Assembly: GCF_009884975.1 (NCBI RefSeq) | Contig: NZ_CP041970.1 | Span: forward strand, 868,001-932,000 | Length of the DNA stretch: 64,000 nucleotides | Direction of reading: 5' to 3' | From: Acinetobacter dispersus | Lineage (GTDB): Bacteria > Pseudomonadota > Gammaproteobacteria > Pseudomonadales > Moraxellaceae | In this document: positions 7,984-14,960 of the stretch, piece after piece | Layout: each line of letters opens with the position of its first letter | How positions within the stretch are numbered: the stretch's first letter is position 1 | Program-made: the position numbers and the translations under genes | Notes under the pieces: generated by a model | Seen by the model: the letters and a program-made list of their open reading frames with translations, nothing else | Databases searched by the model: none | Told to the model about the DNA's origin: nothing

Positions 7984-8540
7984 TATTTAATTCCCAGTAC
8001 TTTCTCACGCCAGAACTGAAGTTGTTCTGCACCCAACCCTTGAGATATAGCCGCTTTTTTAAGATTTTCATCTTGTTCTTTCAGCAACTCTTCACGAGCT
8101 AGTCGACGAATATCTTCACGGTTTTCTGTAGCTTTTGACTTTGTCATCATTGCTGCACGTGCAGCTCGCGCCAATTGACCGACATCATCAATATTCATTT
8201 TGGGTTTTTCGGGATCATCACCACTATTGGTCAATTCATTCAAAGCTACATTGGTGACAATAGCTTGAACTGCCTGAGCTAAAAGCATGCCGCCTTTATC
8301 ATCTATGTCGTGACCTAGCTCTTTGACCAACACTTCAGAAGCTGAAGCAAAATTGCGTAAGGCTTGTGCTTCCTCGTCCCATTTCTTTTTAGTTCGTCCC
8401 ATCGTTGAACGTGCTGGGGCTTCGTCAGGAAATTTCTCACCAAACATGTCCATGAGGTCGTCAATCGTATAGCGGTCTTCTCTTAATAAAGACTCAAGAT
8501 ACTTTCGGGCATCGTCAGAAATCTTTCTCATAAATGACAT
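7983..8540 (-). CDS. Terminase small subunit-like protein (Mu gp27, DUF3486)
   Basis: A 185-residue DUF3486 protein. The N-terminal helix-turn-helix region (RYTIDDLMDMFGEKFPDEAPARSTMGR) is the usual DNA-recognition part. A long helical middle and a C-terminal REDIRRLAREELLKEQ segment follow. In Mu this position holds gp27, which works with gp28 in packaging. It sits between the gp26-like gene and the large terminase with single-base overlap to the latter. The start MSFMRKI could also be the second Met. Confidence 0.9.
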   Translation of the reverse strand: MSFMRKISDDARKYLESLLREDRYTIDDLMDMFGEKFPDEAPARSTMGRTKKKWDEEAQALRNFASASEVLVKELGHDIDDKGGMLLAQAVQAIVTNVALNELTNSGDDPEKPKMNIDDVGQLARAARAAMMTKSKATENREDIRRLAREELLKEQDENLKKAAISQGLGAEQLQFWREKVLGIK

Positions 8541-8547
8541 ATTTCAC

Positions 8548-8844
8548 CTATGATGCAGATGGACGTTTAACGCCATGAGTAACCACTAAACCTTGTGCAA
8601 CATCAGCCCCACGCTCAGTGAGCTTAACGACCAGCACCGACCCCAAGTTTTCTTCAATCACAAGTAAGCCTTGTTCTGCAAGCCAATGTAGTTCTGTACG
8701 CAATTGGTCGCGGCTTAAACTATGCCCATATCGAATAACAAAATTATGCAGCACTGAAGAATTCAATCGATACTGAGGCATTTCAGCCAAGGTACGAAGC
8801 ATAACCAAGCGCATATCTTCTTTTAAATGTTCTGCGAAACTCAT
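8548..8844 (-). CDS. Mu gp26-like small winged-helix phage protein
   Basis: A 98-residue protein with a winged-helix look: EDMRLVMLRTLAEMPQYRLNSSVLHNFV, then SRDQLRTELHWLAEQGLLVIEE and a beta wing VLVVKLTERGADVAQG. Similar short proteins sit just before DUF3486 in many Mu-like phages. The precise role is unknown; an accessory to packaging or a regulator are both possible. It is 7 bp from the downstream gene and 5 bp from the upstream one, so it belongs to the lys-terminase operon. Confidence 0.75.
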   Translation of the reverse strand: MSFAEHLKEDMRLVMLRTLAEMPQYRLNSSVLHNFVIRYGHSLSRDQLRTELHWLAEQGLLVIEENLGSVLVVKLTERGADVAQGLVVTHGVKRPSAS

Positions 8845-8849
8845 AATTA

Positions 8850-9155
8850 TTAATCCTTGTGGTGCAGCAGATAGTCATTCACACGATCCACTGATTTAGC
8901 TAAAGGGGCTATAACTTCTTTTAACCCCGCTACAGATTCTTTGAGGGCTTTCATATCACCAGCCATATCACTAATCACTTTATGATCAGGCATGTTGCTG
9001 ACACGCTCTTCTAATCGACTTAATCGCTCTTTAGTCTCTTGTAATTCCTTATCTTTTGCCGCCTGCCTATTTGAAATATAGACATAGGCAGCAAGTCCAA
9101 AATTAAAAAGGAAGCTGATCAAAGTAATAGTTATACCGATATAGCTGGGCTGCAT
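8850..9155 (-). CDS. Mu gp25-like membrane protein (DUF2730)
   Basis: A 101-residue protein with one N-terminal membrane segment (about residues 6-28) and a long coiled coil (AKDKELQETKERLSRLEERV onwards) ending in VNDYLLHHKD. This fits DUF2730 of Mu-like phages, found between the lysis and terminase genes. It may be a spanin-like lysis accessory protein, but no lipobox partner is seen. Its start overlaps the stop of the holin-like gene by one base. Confidence 0.8.
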   Translation of the reverse strand: MQPSYIGITITLISFLFNFGLAAYVYISNRQAAKDKELQETKERLSRLEERVSNMPDHKVISDMAGDMKALKESVAGLKEVIAPLAKSVDRVNDYLLHHKD

Positions 9156-9604
9156 TATTTCCCTCGGCTTTGATTGATAAAGCGACCTAGAAAACCAATT
9201 AATGCAAGAATGCCCATGACTTTCACTTGGTAAGTTTCAGGAACTAATGCAAGGACTTCTTGAGGAATACCGAACAAAGAAATGTATCCGATTAATCCGA
9301 ATGCCCAAGTCGAGATCCACTTCCAAGCGGTATGCCAGTTCTTAACTAAAAAGCCCTCATGAGAGTTCGATACACCCAGAATTGGTTTCAACATTTGATC
9401 TTTGTTGGCAAGTTCAGTTTGGAGTTCTTCAACGCGTTTTTGATGGCGTTTAGCTTGATCCAATATTTTTTGTTTTAACTCGTTAACCGTTTCAGTATTT
9501 TCGACTACAGGCTGTTCTACTTTCTCAGTAACGACAGCGATTGTGCCAATAGTCGTTGCTGAAGGTACAAGATTACGTGGGCGTTTAAATTGAGTTTTTT
9601 TCAT
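9155..9604 (-). CDS. Putative holin with two C-terminal membrane segments
   Basis: A 149-residue protein. Residues 1-85 are charged and partly coiled-coil (VNELKQKILDQAKRHQKRVEELQTEL). The C-terminus, NWHTAWKWISTWAFGLIGYISLFG followed by YQVKVMGILALIGFLGRFINQ, has the two-helix shape of small phage holins of the DUF7940 kind, including the typical W-rich start and the short basic tail. It directly follows the endolysin gene (4-bp overlap), so a role in timing lysis is likely. The long N-terminal coiled coil is unusual for a holin. Confidence 0.65.
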   Translation of the reverse strand: MKKTQFKRPRNLVPSATTIGTIAVVTEKVEQPVVENTETVNELKQKILDQAKRHQKRVEELQTELANKDQMLKPILGVSNSHEGFLVKNWHTAWKWISTWAFGLIGYISLFGIPQEVLALVPETYQVKVMGILALIGFLGRFINQSRGK

Positions 9605-10101
9605 CGCATATCATCCGCAGCATATTTAAGATTGCCAGAGACACGGCTCATCCAGCCTTTACCAAATGTGCTAAAGGTTTTGATACGTGTATAAAATTGA
9701 ATACGTTCAGCATTGAATAGATTGATCAAAGCGAACTGTGGCTGTTTGCGTACTTCGTTTAGAGTAATTGAGCCAATAATGCCGTCATCTTTGACACCAA
9801 GAGCACGCTGCAAAATCTTTCGTGCATTGCTCAAGCCATGATTCACACCAGCATCGAAATATTGAAATGCAAAAGAATATGGAAAGTTGTCACAATCCAA
9901 GGCATCCCAAAATTGATTTTTATAGATACGTTCAACCACATCCATTGGGATGTTTTTCATTGAGCCTTTGTAGCCATAATTTTGGGCTGTTGCTTTAGTG
10001 ATACCGTAGTTGGTTTCACCCCCAGGATCTGAAGGATGATTAATATAACCACCTTCATGTTGAAGCACTCGTTTTAGAGCGTCTTGAAATGTTTTAGCCA
10101 C
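9601..10101 (-). CDS. Endolysin, glycoside hydrolase family 108 muramidase
   Basis: A 166-residue lysozyme-like enzyme. The catalytic motif HEGGYINHPSDPGGETNYGIT, with the Glu of HEGGY, lies near residues 12-32. A C-terminal peptidoglycan-binding part follows (ALGVKDDGIIGSITLNEV). It degrades the cell wall at the end of the lytic cycle. GTG at 10101 is chosen over the ATG at 10119, because that ATG lies inside a terminator-like hairpin and only the GTG has an SD (GAGG, 9 bases away). That SD is itself part of the hairpin's 3' arm, suggesting regulation by folding. Confidence 0.88.
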   Translation of the reverse strand: MAKTFQDALKRVLQHEGGYINHPSDPGGETNYGITKATAQNYGYKGSMKNIPMDVVERIYKNQFWDALDCDNFPYSFAFQYFDAGVNHGLSNARKILQRALGVKDDGIIGSITLNEVRKQPQFALINLFNAERIQFYTRIKTFSTFGKGWMSRVSGNLKYAADDMR

Positions 10102-10104
10102 AAC

Positions 10105-10128
10105 AAAAAACCTCATCAAATGATGAGG
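10105..10128 (-). terminator. Terminator-like hairpin overlapping the endolysin SD
   Basis: On the minus strand CCTCATCA and TGATGAGG form an 8-bp stem with a 2-base loop (10111-10128), followed by six T (10105-10110). It would end transcripts coming from the repressor-lipoprotein operon. The 3' arm contains the GAGG used by endolysin, so it also hides the ribosome binding site in read-through RNA. Confidence 0.8.
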
Positions 10129-10155
10129 CTAGTTTGTCTAGTTGGTACTTTTTAT

Positions 10156-10183
10156 ATTAGGCGGAAAGGCTTCCGTTTATTTT
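10156..10183 (-). promoter_or_regulatory. Late-operon dyad element, copy 3 (before lysis genes)
   Basis: Third near-identical copy of the 28-bp element. The core GGAA-N4-TTCC is centred at 10168.5. It lies between the lipoprotein gene end and the lysis hairpin. It would head the lysis-terminase unit. Confidence 0.6.
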
Positions 10184-10775
10184 AATTTTTCTCGTATGCA
10201 ATGGCGCAAACGACTGGATATCCTTCTTGGAAATGACTTGCATCAAGATTAAATCTATACCCGTTTCGGACTTGTATAGTTGCTGCCGTTGATTCTGATT
10301 TTTCATAACCTTCAATTTTTGCAGCAAGCTCATCAATTACGGCTGGCACACGATTATCAATGTTCTTCCAAACATCCTTACAAGCACTAAAAGCAGCTTT
10401 TTTAGACTGTACATATCCTTGTTTATCTAAAACTTCAACTAGAAAACTTTTCCATTTTACTGAATCAGCATCTCTAATTATTTTAACGCTATACCAGTCA
10501 TTAAACTTTTCAAATTTACTATCAGAGGGTGTGCTATTTGGTAGCAATTTAACTTCTGTTGCATTGGGATTATAGCTCGCCTGAGCATTAGGCAGGCTTT
10601 TAATAGTGACCTCTGCAAGTTGTATAAAATCAATTACAGCAGCTGGGTCATTTTCCCCATAATGTTTATTGATATAGGACTTTATCTTGCTTCCATCTTG
10701 ATTATCAGTTTTTGGTAGCTCTTGCTTTGAACAAGCACCCAATAAAATTACACCCAACAATAAAAACTTTTTCAT
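10182..10775 (-). CDS. Lysogen-expressed lipoprotein of unknown function
   Basis: The chosen start (10775) gives a 197-residue protein with a classic lipoprotein signal peptide MKKFLLLGVILLGACSKQ, lipobox LGAC, Cys at residue 15. The longer frame from 10823 would overlap the repressor gene and bury the signal. The mature part is mixed alpha-beta with no family that I recognise. It lies 14 bp after the repressor stop on the same strand, so it is probably made in the lysogen. A role in lysogenic conversion, for example surface exclusion of related phages, is an inference from position and export. Confidence 0.75.
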   Translation of the reverse strand: MKKFLLLGVILLGACSKQELPKTDNQDGSKIKSYINKHYGENDPAAVIDFIQLAEVTIKSLPNAQASYNPNATEVKLLPNSTPSDSKFEKFNDWYSVKIIRDADSVKWKSFLVEVLDKQGYVQSKKAAFSACKDVWKNIDNRVPAVIDELAAKIEGYEKSESTAATIQVRNGYRFNLDASHFQEGYPVVCAIAYEKN

Positions 10776-10789
10776 TTCTAATGACCTAG

Positions 10790-11449
10790 TTAGTAGAAAG
10801 TTGCACGGCTTGGTGGAATCCAACGACCAATGATCTCTACATCATTTGCTTCATTCAAATCAAGTTGCATAGGTGGATACAACTTATTATCAGAGATTAA
10901 AAGCAACGATCCATCAAATTGTCGCTGCACACGTTTCACCCAATAATTTTCATTATTACGAATTATATAAATGAATCCATCTGTTAATTCTTTATCAGCA
11001 GAATTAACCAACAGCTTTTCTTTATCTTGGATGGTAGGAAGCATTGAATCTCCCTTGGCATAAACAATTAATAGGTCTTTTGAATATAGACCATTTTTAG
11101 AAAGCCAATCCTTTCTAAAAGCTAAACGGCTAACAGGTTTTGCATCACCTGCACAAATTGATCCGTGACCAGCAGAAATATCGACATCGAAAACATTAAC
11201 AAGTGCAAACTCATCTTCAAAATGTGAGCTAGGAAATGTTACTTCTTCAATTTTTTTTCCAAGCAGAACAAAAACAATATCAAACCCCTCATTGGCACAT
11301 TGTGCAAGTTTGTCACTTGGAATGGACGCACCATTTTCCCAACGTTTGATAGTCGATTCACTTACATCAATGAGCTTAGCCAAGCTTTCTTGGCTCAGAT
11401 TTAACCTCTTTCGCTCAGATTTAAATCTTTCAGAAGTCAGAATCGGCAT
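10790..11449 (-). CDS. Phage repressor, HTH plus S24/LexA-like autoprotease
   Basis: A 219-residue C2/CI-type repressor. The N-terminal XRE helix-turn-helix is at residues about 5-60 (LNLSQESLAKLIDVSESTIKRWENGASIP). The C-terminal S24 peptidase domain has the Ser in GDSMLPTI and the Lys in NYWVKRVQ. It should keep the early promoter off and cleave itself upon RecA activation during DNA damage, making this prophage SOS-inducible, which Mu itself is not. It is divergent from the Cro/Ner-like gene across a palindrome-rich 100-bp region. Confidence 0.92.
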   Translation of the reverse strand: MPILTSERFKSERKRLNLSQESLAKLIDVSESTIKRWENGASIPSDKLAQCANEGFDIVFVLLGKKIEEVTFPSSHFEDEFALVNVFDVDISAGHGSICAGDAKPVSRLAFRKDWLSKNGLYSKDLLIVYAKGDSMLPTIQDKEKLLVNSADKELTDGFIYIIRNNENYWVKRVQRQFDGSLLLISDNKLYPPMQLDLNEANDVEIIGRWIPPSRATFY

Positions 11450-11458
11450 AAATAGACC

Positions 11459-11523
11459 TTAAATAAGTTGAAATAAGGTTATATATGAACTAATATCGGA
11501 TTAATAAGGTGCATATATGCACC
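11459..11523. promoter_or_regulatory. Divergent repressor/early operator region
   Basis: It contains a 16-bp perfect palindrome GGTGCATATATGCACC (11508-11523), a palindrome CTTAAATAAG (11459-11468) and AATAAG repeated at 11462, 11472 and 11503, the first two one helical turn apart. It lies exactly between the divergent repressor and Cro/Ner-like genes. Probable binding sites for both; which protein binds which motif cannot be told. Confidence 0.6.
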
Positions 11524-11550
11524 ACATCAACACTGATAGGAGTCCATAAA

Positions 11551-11766
11551 ATGGCTGGTGAAGTTGCACTTACAAAAGCACAGGTCAAAAAGAACCTAAA
11601 TGCTCAAGGCAAAACACTTAAACAATTCGCAATCGAGAATGACTTTGATCCAAATGATGTCTATCGAGTAATGACAGGTGCTCGAAAAGGCTTTTATGGC
11701 AAAGGTCACGAGATTGCAGTTGCTTTGGGTTTAAAAGTTATTCCAAAACCAACCGATATAGATTAA
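11551..11766 (+). CDS. Cro/Ner-like DNA-binding protein
   Basis: A 71-residue helix-turn-helix protein starting MAGEVALTKAQVKKNL. The recognition part is about TLKQFAIENDFDPNDVYRVMTGARKGFYGKG. ATG 11551 is preferred because AGGAG precedes it and because the alternative GTG at 11509 lies within the operator palindrome. As the first early gene divergent from the repressor, it most likely acts like Ner or Cro, lowering repressor and early transcription after induction. Similar small proteins occur at this site in many transposable phages of gamma-proteobacteria. Confidence 0.75.
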   Translation: MAGEVALTKAQVKKNLNAQGKTLKQFAIENDFDPNDVYRVMTGARKGFYGKGHEIAVALGLKVIPKPTDID

Positions 11767-11821
11767 CCGCTTTTTAACCTTTTTTTAACCCTTTTTTTTA
11801 TAAATTTAGGAAGAAAGTGTC

Positions 11822-11968
11822 ATGAATATATTAACAGGGATCATTTTTGCACTAATGGTGGTTGCATTTATGGGCTGGTGTTTTGCAGAAAATGACAACG
11901 AATTGTTGCTTCAAGAAAACAAAATCTTATCCCTACAACTACAGGATATGAGAAATGAGCACCGTTAA
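11822..11968 (+). CDS. Small membrane protein
   Basis: A 48-codon frame (starts MNILTGIIFALMVVAF) with an SD-like AGGA upstream, one N-terminal membrane segment and a Gln/Asn/Leu-rich tail. It overlaps the start of the next gene by 14 bp, as expected in a compact early operon. No family recognised. Confidence 0.5.
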   Translation: MNILTGIIFALMVVAFMGWCFAENDNELLLQENKILSLQLQDMRNEHR

Positions 11969-12272
11969 ATCAGCAGAAAAAGTTCTCAAAGTTTTAAAAG
12001 CCTTAACTGGACACAGCTTATCTGGTGTGACCAATCAAGAGCTAGCAAAGCAGTTAGATGAACCACCAGCACAAATCACTCGTGCTTTACAAACACTCGC
12101 AGCTGAGGGCTTAGCGCAGCAGCTTGATGATGGCACATACGCGCTAGGTAATCGTTTTGTATCAGTTGCACATGCACATACACAAGAGATTGAAAAAGCT
12201 CAAGGCAGATTATCAGAGCATTTACAACGAGTGTTTGCAGGTGTGAATCAAATCAATTCGGGGAATAAATAA
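11955..12272 (+). CDS. IclR-like winged-helix regulator
   Basis: A 105-residue protein whose residues 1-70 form an IclR-type winged helix: KVLKVLKALTGHSLSGVTNQELAKQLDEPPAQITRALQTLAAEGLAQQLDDGTYALG. The ligand-binding domain of full IclR proteins is absent. The C-terminal helix (QEIEKAQGRLSEHLQRVF) may be for dimerisation. Genes like this precede the transposase in B3-like phages. The stop overlaps the start of the next gene by one base (TAATG). Its DNA target is unknown. Confidence 0.75.
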   Translation: MSTVKSAEKVLKVLKALTGHSLSGVTNQELAKQLDEPPAQITRALQTLAAEGLAQQLDDGTYALGNRFVSVAHAHTQEIEKAQGRLSEHLQRVFAGVNQINSGNK

Positions 12273-13213
12273 TGAAGGATGTAACTCAAAATCAACTCGC
12301 TCAAATTGAGCAATCAGTTTCTGTTGAACAGATTCAACTTTCAGAAAAGCTTGGTGCAATTAAAGCGACCAACTTTATTAAAAAACTGGTGACGGTCACC
12401 GAAATTAAGTTGATCGCTGAAATCAAAGAATCTAAACAATACAAAGGTTTAAAGGTTCTTGACTCTGCTGGAAAACTGGTGACGGTTACCACTTTTGAGG
12501 AGTTTTGCCAGTATTTGGGTAAAAGTCGCGAACACATTGATGAAGATATTCGCAACCTTGGAACGTTTGGTGAAGACTTCTTAGAAACAAGCCAGCGTAT
12601 GGGCTTGGGTTACCGCGACTTACGTAAACTTCGCAAGCTTCCTGAAGAAGACCGTGAGGTCTTGATCAATGGCGAGTCTGTCAAAACTGGAGACCGTGAG
12701 AGCTTAATTGATCTTATTGAAGAGATGTCGGCAAAACACGCCAAGGACAAAGAAATATTGAACAAGGAAGTTGCTGAGCTTAAATCTAATGATCAAGCCA
12801 AAGAGCAGCTTCTTCAAAAGAAAGACCAAAAAATCAATCAACTCGACAGCAAGCTTGCCAAGCTTGAAAGTCCAGCTGCAATCCAAAAGCGTGCTGAATC
12901 TGAGCATCAACAATTAGCAGCATCTGCTATCAGAGAATTACATGAAGCATGTCAGCTCATACTCAATGCGACTTCGCGTTTCAGAAATCAAGTCAACAGC
13001 GTAATCGAAGCGATTGACACACATGGTCTCTATGACATTCAGCAGTCACTTGAATCAAACGTAAATGCAGCATTCCAACAGATCGCACAAACAAGTACCG
13101 AGTTCGGTATTCAAATCAACTTTGAAGAAATGGTTACGCCTGAATGGTTAGCAACAATTGCTGAAGTTCAACCAGTAGCTGCTCTTGAAGTCGAAACAAC
13201 TACGGAGCAGTAA
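12272..13213 (+). CDS. Early protein with DNA-binding-like N-terminus and coiled coil
   Basis: A 313-residue protein ending 2 bp before the transposase. The N-terminal half contains KLVTVTTFEEFCQYLGKSREHIDEDIRNLGTFGEDFLETSQRMGLGYRDLRKLRKLPEE, which looks like a helix-turn-helix. Residues about 145-205 are a strong coiled coil (AKDKEILNKEVAELK onwards). The C-terminus is helical and ends Glu/Thr-rich. Proteins of this kind occur before the transposase in Acinetobacter Mu-like phages, with no known role. The gene carries two internal copies of a GGTGAC-N-GTYACC palindrome exactly 90 bp apart. Confidence 0.7.
   Translation: MKDVTQNQLAQIEQSVSVEQIQLSEKLGAIKATNFIKKLVTVTEIKLIAEIKESKQYKGLKVLDSAGKLVTVTTFEEFCQYLGKSREHIDEDIRNLGTFGEDFLETSQRMGLGYRDLRKLRKLPEEDREVLINGESVKTGDRESLIDLIEEMSAKHAKDKEILNKEVAELKSNDQAKEQLLQKKDQKINQLDSKLAKLESPAAIQKRAESEHQQLAASAIRELHEACQLILNATSRFRNQVNSVIEAIDTHGLYDIQQSLESNVNAAFQQIAQTSTEFGIQINFEEMVTPEWLATIAEVQPVAALEVETTTEQ
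12388..12490. repeat. Two intragenic GGTGAC-G-GTYACC palindromes
   Basis: GGTGACGGTCACC (12388-12400) and GGTGACGGTTACC (12478-12490) are inverted repeats within a longer direct repeat, spaced exactly 90 bp. Both encode LVTVT. They could be protein-binding sites (for example a transposition enhancer or operator) or a trace of a peptide duplication. Confidence 0.45.
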
Positions 13214-13215
13214 CC

Positions 13216-14958
13216 ATGACAACCCCAGAGATTGCAATTCAGGACTATCTACGAGAAGTAGCAACAAAGCTTCAGAATGCTGGTCATGGCATGAAGGGGA
13301 AAATTGTCGCTACTGCTTGTGAATTCTTAAACATCAGCAATGCTCAACTTTACCGAGAATTAGAAACTGTTGGATATACAACTGGACGTAAACAACGTTC
13401 TGACAAAGGCAAGTCTGTTGTATCGGTTGATGTGGCTGAAAAGATTGGTGGCATGGTACATGTCGCAACACGCGCCAATGGTAAAAAAACCTTACCTGTT
13501 ACGACGGCTTTGGAGATTTTGGTTGCTGGCGGTCAAGCACCAAAAGTATCAGCTGCAACGATTGCACGTGTCATGAAAAACAACATGTGCCACCCCAAGC
13601 AACTAGCTACTCCAACCGCTCACACTCAACAAAAATCATTGCACCCGAATCATGTTTGGCAAGTTGATGCATCAATCTGCGTCATCTTCTATTTGCCAAA
13701 AGCTGGTCTTCAAGTCATGGACGAGAAAAAGTTCTATAAGAACAAACCAGCCAATGTAAAGAAAATTGAAAATGACCGTGTGATTCGCTACGTGATCACA
13801 GATCACTTTAGTGGTTCAGTCTATGTTGAATATGTCTACGGCAGTGAAAGTGCGGAGAACTTAACAGAGATTTTCTTAAACTGCATTCAAAAACGGTCTG
13901 CTCAAGAGCCAATGCATGGCGTGCCTTTTATCCTTTCAACAGATAAAGGATGTGCCAACACATCAGGGCTATTCAAGAATTTATTGAATGGTTTGGATGT
14001 GACTTTTATAGCTCACGCTACTGGTAATTCACGTGCCAAAGGTCAAGTTGAAAATGCTCAAAATATTGTTGAGACACAATTTGAAGGTCGCTTGCGCTTT
14101 GTCGAAGTCAAAGACATAGCCCATTTAAATGAGCTAGCTAAGGCTTGGCGTGAAAATTGGAATGAAACCAAAAATCATAGTCGCACTGGTCGCTCTCGCA
14201 ATGCTGTTTGGCAAACTATATCAACCCAACAATTGCGTATTGCACCGCCTTTAGAGCTATGCAAAGAGCTGCTCACAACTGTACCTGTTGAACGTACAGT
14301 TACTGGAAATCTCAGTATTACATATGCAATCAAAGGCTATGGATCACATGAATATGATGTACGACACATTGAAGGTGTGTATGTAAAAGCCAAGCTTAAA
14401 GTCGTGGTAAACCCATACCGCGCACCATGTGTGGATGTATTGGTTATCAACCAACATGGTGAAGAAATCGCTTATACATGCGAACCAATGCAGACCGATT
14501 GGGTCGGCTTCAGTGTAGATGCAACGGTGATTGGTGAAACACCAGCAGCAATGCCTCAAAGTACTATCGATGCCAAGCGTAAAAGCATCATGAAAAAAGC
14601 GTATGACGCTGACACGCTAGAACAAGTCGATAAAGCAATTGCTAAAAAGCACACAGCATATCAAGGCTCACTTGATGTGATGGCAGATGTGAAAGCGACA
14701 GAAGTCCCTACCTATATTCCACGTGCTGGTCAACAGCTTACAACGCCACAACAGCGTCGTATTTCTGCACCTGTATCTATTTTTGAAGCAGCCAGCGAAT
14801 TGCGTGGCTTGCTAGGTGAACTCTACACCGCAGAAACCTACCAGTTACTCCAAAAAAGATATCCGAATGGCGAAGTGCCAGCGGATGACATTCGAGAGAT
14901 CGTCAATGAAATCAAAAATCAGAATAAGCGTCCTGCGCTCAAAGTTGTGGGGGGATAA
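13216..14958 (+). CDS. MuA-like DDE transposase
   Basis: A 580-residue phage transposase. An N-terminal DNA-binding part precedes the rve catalytic core: Asp151 in VWQVDAS, Asp243 in ILSTDKG and Glu279 in KGQVENA, giving the classical D-D(35)E spacing between the last two. A Mu-type C-terminal beta-barrel follows (GYGSHEYDVRHIEGVYVKAKLKVVVNPY). The last part (about 520-580) probably contacts the ATPase. It catalyses strand cleavage and transfer in integration and replicative transposition. It lies between the coiled-coil early protein and the ATPase, with 2-bp gaps. Confidence 0.95.
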   Translation: MTTPEIAIQDYLREVATKLQNAGHGMKGKIVATACEFLNISNAQLYRELETVGYTTGRKQRSDKGKSVVSVDVAEKIGGMVHVATRANGKKTLPVTTALEILVAGGQAPKVSAATIARVMKNNMCHPKQLATPTAHTQQKSLHPNHVWQVDASICVIFYLPKAGLQVMDEKKFYKNKPANVKKIENDRVIRYVITDHFSGSVYVEYVYGSESAENLTEIFLNCIQKRSAQEPMHGVPFILSTDKGCANTSGLFKNLLNGLDVTFIAHATGNSRAKGQVENAQNIVETQFEGRLRFVEVKDIAHLNELAKAWRENWNETKNHSRTGRSRNAVWQTISTQQLRIAPPLELCKELLTTVPVERTVTGNLSITYAIKGYGSHEYDVRHIEGVYVKAKLKVVVNPYRAPCVDVLVINQHGEEIAYTCEPMQTDWVGFSVDATVIGETPAAMPQSTIDAKRKSIMKKAYDADTLEQVDKAIAKKHTAYQGSLDVMADVKATEVPTYIPRAGQQLTTPQQRRISAPVSIFEAASELRGLLGELYTAETYQLLQKRYPNGEVPADDIREIVNEIKNQNKRPALKVVGG

Positions 14959-14960
14959 AC

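Noticed and set aside
10102..10119. ATG at 10119 as endolysin start
   Set aside because: It lies within the stem of a strong terminator-like hairpin and has no SD; the GTG at 10101 has GAGG at proper distance and gives the usual family N-terminus.
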